From Clostridia bacterium (GTDB lineage Bacteria > Bacillota > Clostridia > Christensenellales > Borkfalkiaceae), in the NCBI GenBank assembly GCA_017616925.1, contig JAFZXG010000161.1:1-6282 (forward strand): a stretch of DNA of 6,282 bases. The letters are read 5' to 3'. How positions within the stretch are numbered: the first letter of the stretch is position 1; every line of letters starts with the position of its first letter. The translations under genes were made by a program, and so were the position numbers. Shown here piece after piece: positions 4,854-6,282 of this stretch. The notes beneath the pieces were generated by a model. That model was not told the DNA's origin. It made no database searches and was given only the letters and a program-made list of their open reading frames with translations.

Positions 4854-6282
4854 TTACTTTTCTTCGCCACTTTCGGCGTTATCGTCTTTCTTCTTCGCGC
4901 GCGGTTTTCTTGCCGCGGGCTTTTCTACGTCCCCGTCCGCTTTTTTCTCGGCGTTCTCGGTCTCTTTACCCGTTTCGTCCTTTTTTACTATATTCGCGCT
5001 GCGTTCGATCCTGCCGAACGGATCTTCGGCGAATTTACCTTCGTTGCCGTCCATAAACGCGATTATCTCTTCCACGGATTTTCCCGACATCACCATTTCG
5101 ACTTCTTCGGAATAGATCGTTTCCTTTTCAACGAGAAGTCTTGCCATAACGTCGAGAAGTTTTCTGTTTTTAGAAAGAAGTTCTCTCGCTTTATCGAGTC
5201 CGTCGTCCACTATCTTTCTCACTTCTTCGTCGATAAGCGCGGCGGTCTCTTCGCTGTAAGTTACGTGCGACGCCATATCCCTTCCTATGAATATCTCTTT
5301 TTCGGATCCGTAAGAGATAGGTCCGACCTTTTCGCTCATACCCCACTCGGTAACCATAAGCCTTGCGCGCTTACTGACCGCCTGTATGTCGCCTGCCGCA
5401 CCCGCGGAAATATCCTGTATTACGAGTTCTTCGGCGACTCTTCCGCCCAAACTCATTACTATATCGTCTAAAAGTTTTGCTTTGGTAAGATGATTGTCGT
5501 CGTTATCGGGACGCGTCATCGTATAGCCCGCCGCCTGACCGCGCGGGATTATCGAAACTTCGTGCACGGGATCGCAATGCTTTAAGAGTTTCGCAAGTAT
5601 CGCGTGCCCCGATTCGTGATAAGCGGTGATGCGCTTGTCGGTTTCGGTAACGAGTCTCGATTTTTTCTGCGGACCTATAACGACTTTATTTATACCCTCG
5701 TACAGATCTTTGTTGGTTATAAACTTCCTGCCCGCTCTCGCCGCGAGTATCGCCGCTTCGTTTAATAGGTTAGCAAGATCCGCACCCGAAAATCCGCTCG
5801 TTATACGCGCGACGGTCTTGAAGTTGACGTCGCTTGCCATCGGCTTATTTCTCGCGTGGACTTTAAGGATCGCTTCCCTGCCGCGCACGTCCGGAATATT
5901 GACGTATATCTGACGGTCGAATCTGCCCGGTCTCAAAAGCGCGGGGTCTAATATGTCGGCGCGGTTTGTCGCCGCCATTATGATTATGCCTTCGTTGGTC
6001 TCGAATCCGTCCATCTGCACAAGAAGTTGGTTAAGCGTCTGTTCTCTTTCGTCGTGTCCGCCGCCCATACCCGTACCGCGCTGACGTCCCACCGCGTCGA
6101 TCTCGTCTATAAACACGATACACGGCATACTCTTTTTTGCCACGTCGAACAGGTCTCTGACTCTCGAAGCGCCGACGCCTACGAACATTTCCACGAAATC
6201 CGAACCCGATATCGAGAAAAACGGCACGCCCGCTTCACCCGCGACGGCTTTCGCAAACAAAGTCTTACCCGTTCCGGGAGGC
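4854..6282 (-). CDS. ftsH: ATP-dependent zinc metalloprotease FtsH, 5' end cut by window edge
   Basis: FtsH is a membrane-anchored hexameric AAA+ protease that extracts and degrades membrane proteins and some cytoplasmic regulators. The visible 475 residues begin inside Walker A (PPGTGKT), so about 190-200 N-terminal residues with the two membrane helices and the external domain lie outside the window. Following in order are Walker B IVFIDEID (55-62), the second region of homology ending in the arginine fingers of [10 protein letters not shown] (115-124), and the protease domain with zinc-binding HESGH (222-226, at 5604-5618). The third zinc ligand is Asp298 in SAGAAGDIQ, where many relatives have TGASND. 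All catalytic residues are present. After FGRIER (422-427) a 45-residue charged tail rich in Lys, Glu, Asp and Ala (about 431-475) is probably disordered. The frame remains open to the right edge; a TTG at 6258-6260 lies inside the conserved domain and is not a start. Confidence 0.97.
   Translation of the reverse strand, partial: PPGTGKTLFAKAVAGEAGVPFFSISGSDFVEMFVGVGASRVRDLFDVAKKSMPCIVFIDEIDAVGRQRGTGMGGGHDEREQTLNQLLVQMDGFETNEGIIIMAATNRADILDPALLRPGRFDRQIYVNIPDVRGREAILKVHARNKPMASDVNFKTVARITSGFSGADLANLLNEAAILAARAGRKFITNKDLYEGINKVVIGPQKKSRLVTETDKRITAYHESGHAILAKLLKHCDPVHEVSIIPRGQAAGYTMTRPDNDDNHLTKAKLLDDIVMSLGGRVAEELVIQDISAGAAGDIQAVSKRARLMVTEWGMSEKVGPISYGSEKEIFIGRDMASHVTYSEETAALIDEEVRKIVDDGLDKARELLSKNRKLLDVMARLLVEKETIYSEEVEMVMSGKSVEEIIAFMDGNEGKFAEDPFGRIERSANIVKKDETGKETENAEKKADGDVEKPAARKPRAKKKDDNAESGEEK

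Noticed and set aside
1..6282. CRISPR array, tRNA or rRNA gene, riboswitch, insertion sequence or novel defence system
   Set aside because: The window is almost wholly filled by recognised genes with gaps under 50 bases; no spaced direct repeats, tRNA-like cloverleaf, or terminal inverted repeats were seen.

Overview
The window is a densely packed bacterial chromosome segment. All seven genes lie on the minus strand, so they read from right to left, and two of them are cut by the window edges. The gene types suggest a member of the Bacillota, most likely a Clostridia-type anaerobe: a chromosomal Soj/Spo0J-type ParA-ParB pair, a stand-alone MprF-like (DUF2156) domain, an RHG-type histidine phosphatase and strong AGGAGG-type Shine-Dalgarno sites. 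GC content is about balanced by eye. The placement rests on family resemblance only, and I cannot name a genus.

In order of transcription, the layout is as follows. The C-terminal three quarters of the membrane protease FtsH runs from the right edge to 4854. ParA (4052-4822) and ParB (3105-4016) follow, then a histidine phosphatase (2372-3088), a short NfeD-like membrane protein (1897-2322) and a QmcA/paraslipin-type SPFH protein (1011-1895). The gaps between these six genes are only 1 to 49 bases, and five of the starts have a recognisable Shine-Dalgarno site, so they look like one transcription unit. An 11-bp perfect hairpin with a U-rich tail (about 965-1000) closes the unit. A seventh gene starts only ten bases after the hairpin and runs off the left edge. 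It encodes a DUF2156 (MprF C-terminal-like) protein that appears to continue into a GNAT acetyltransferase domain.

Two functional themes share the unit. One is chromosome partitioning (ParA ATPase and ParB CTP-dependent clamp). The other is membrane protein quality control and membrane organisation (FtsH protease, NfeD and SPFH scaffold). FtsH and SPFH proteins are known partners in other bacteria, so their shared cluster may be functional. The most notable points are the DUF2156-GNAT fusion, the terminator abutting a start codon that has no Shine-Dalgarno site, and the co-clustering of FtsH, ParAB and NfeD-SPFH. I found no mobile element, CRISPR array, RNA gene or clearly novel defence or biosynthetic system. 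Apart from the gene context, this looks like an ordinary core-genome region.
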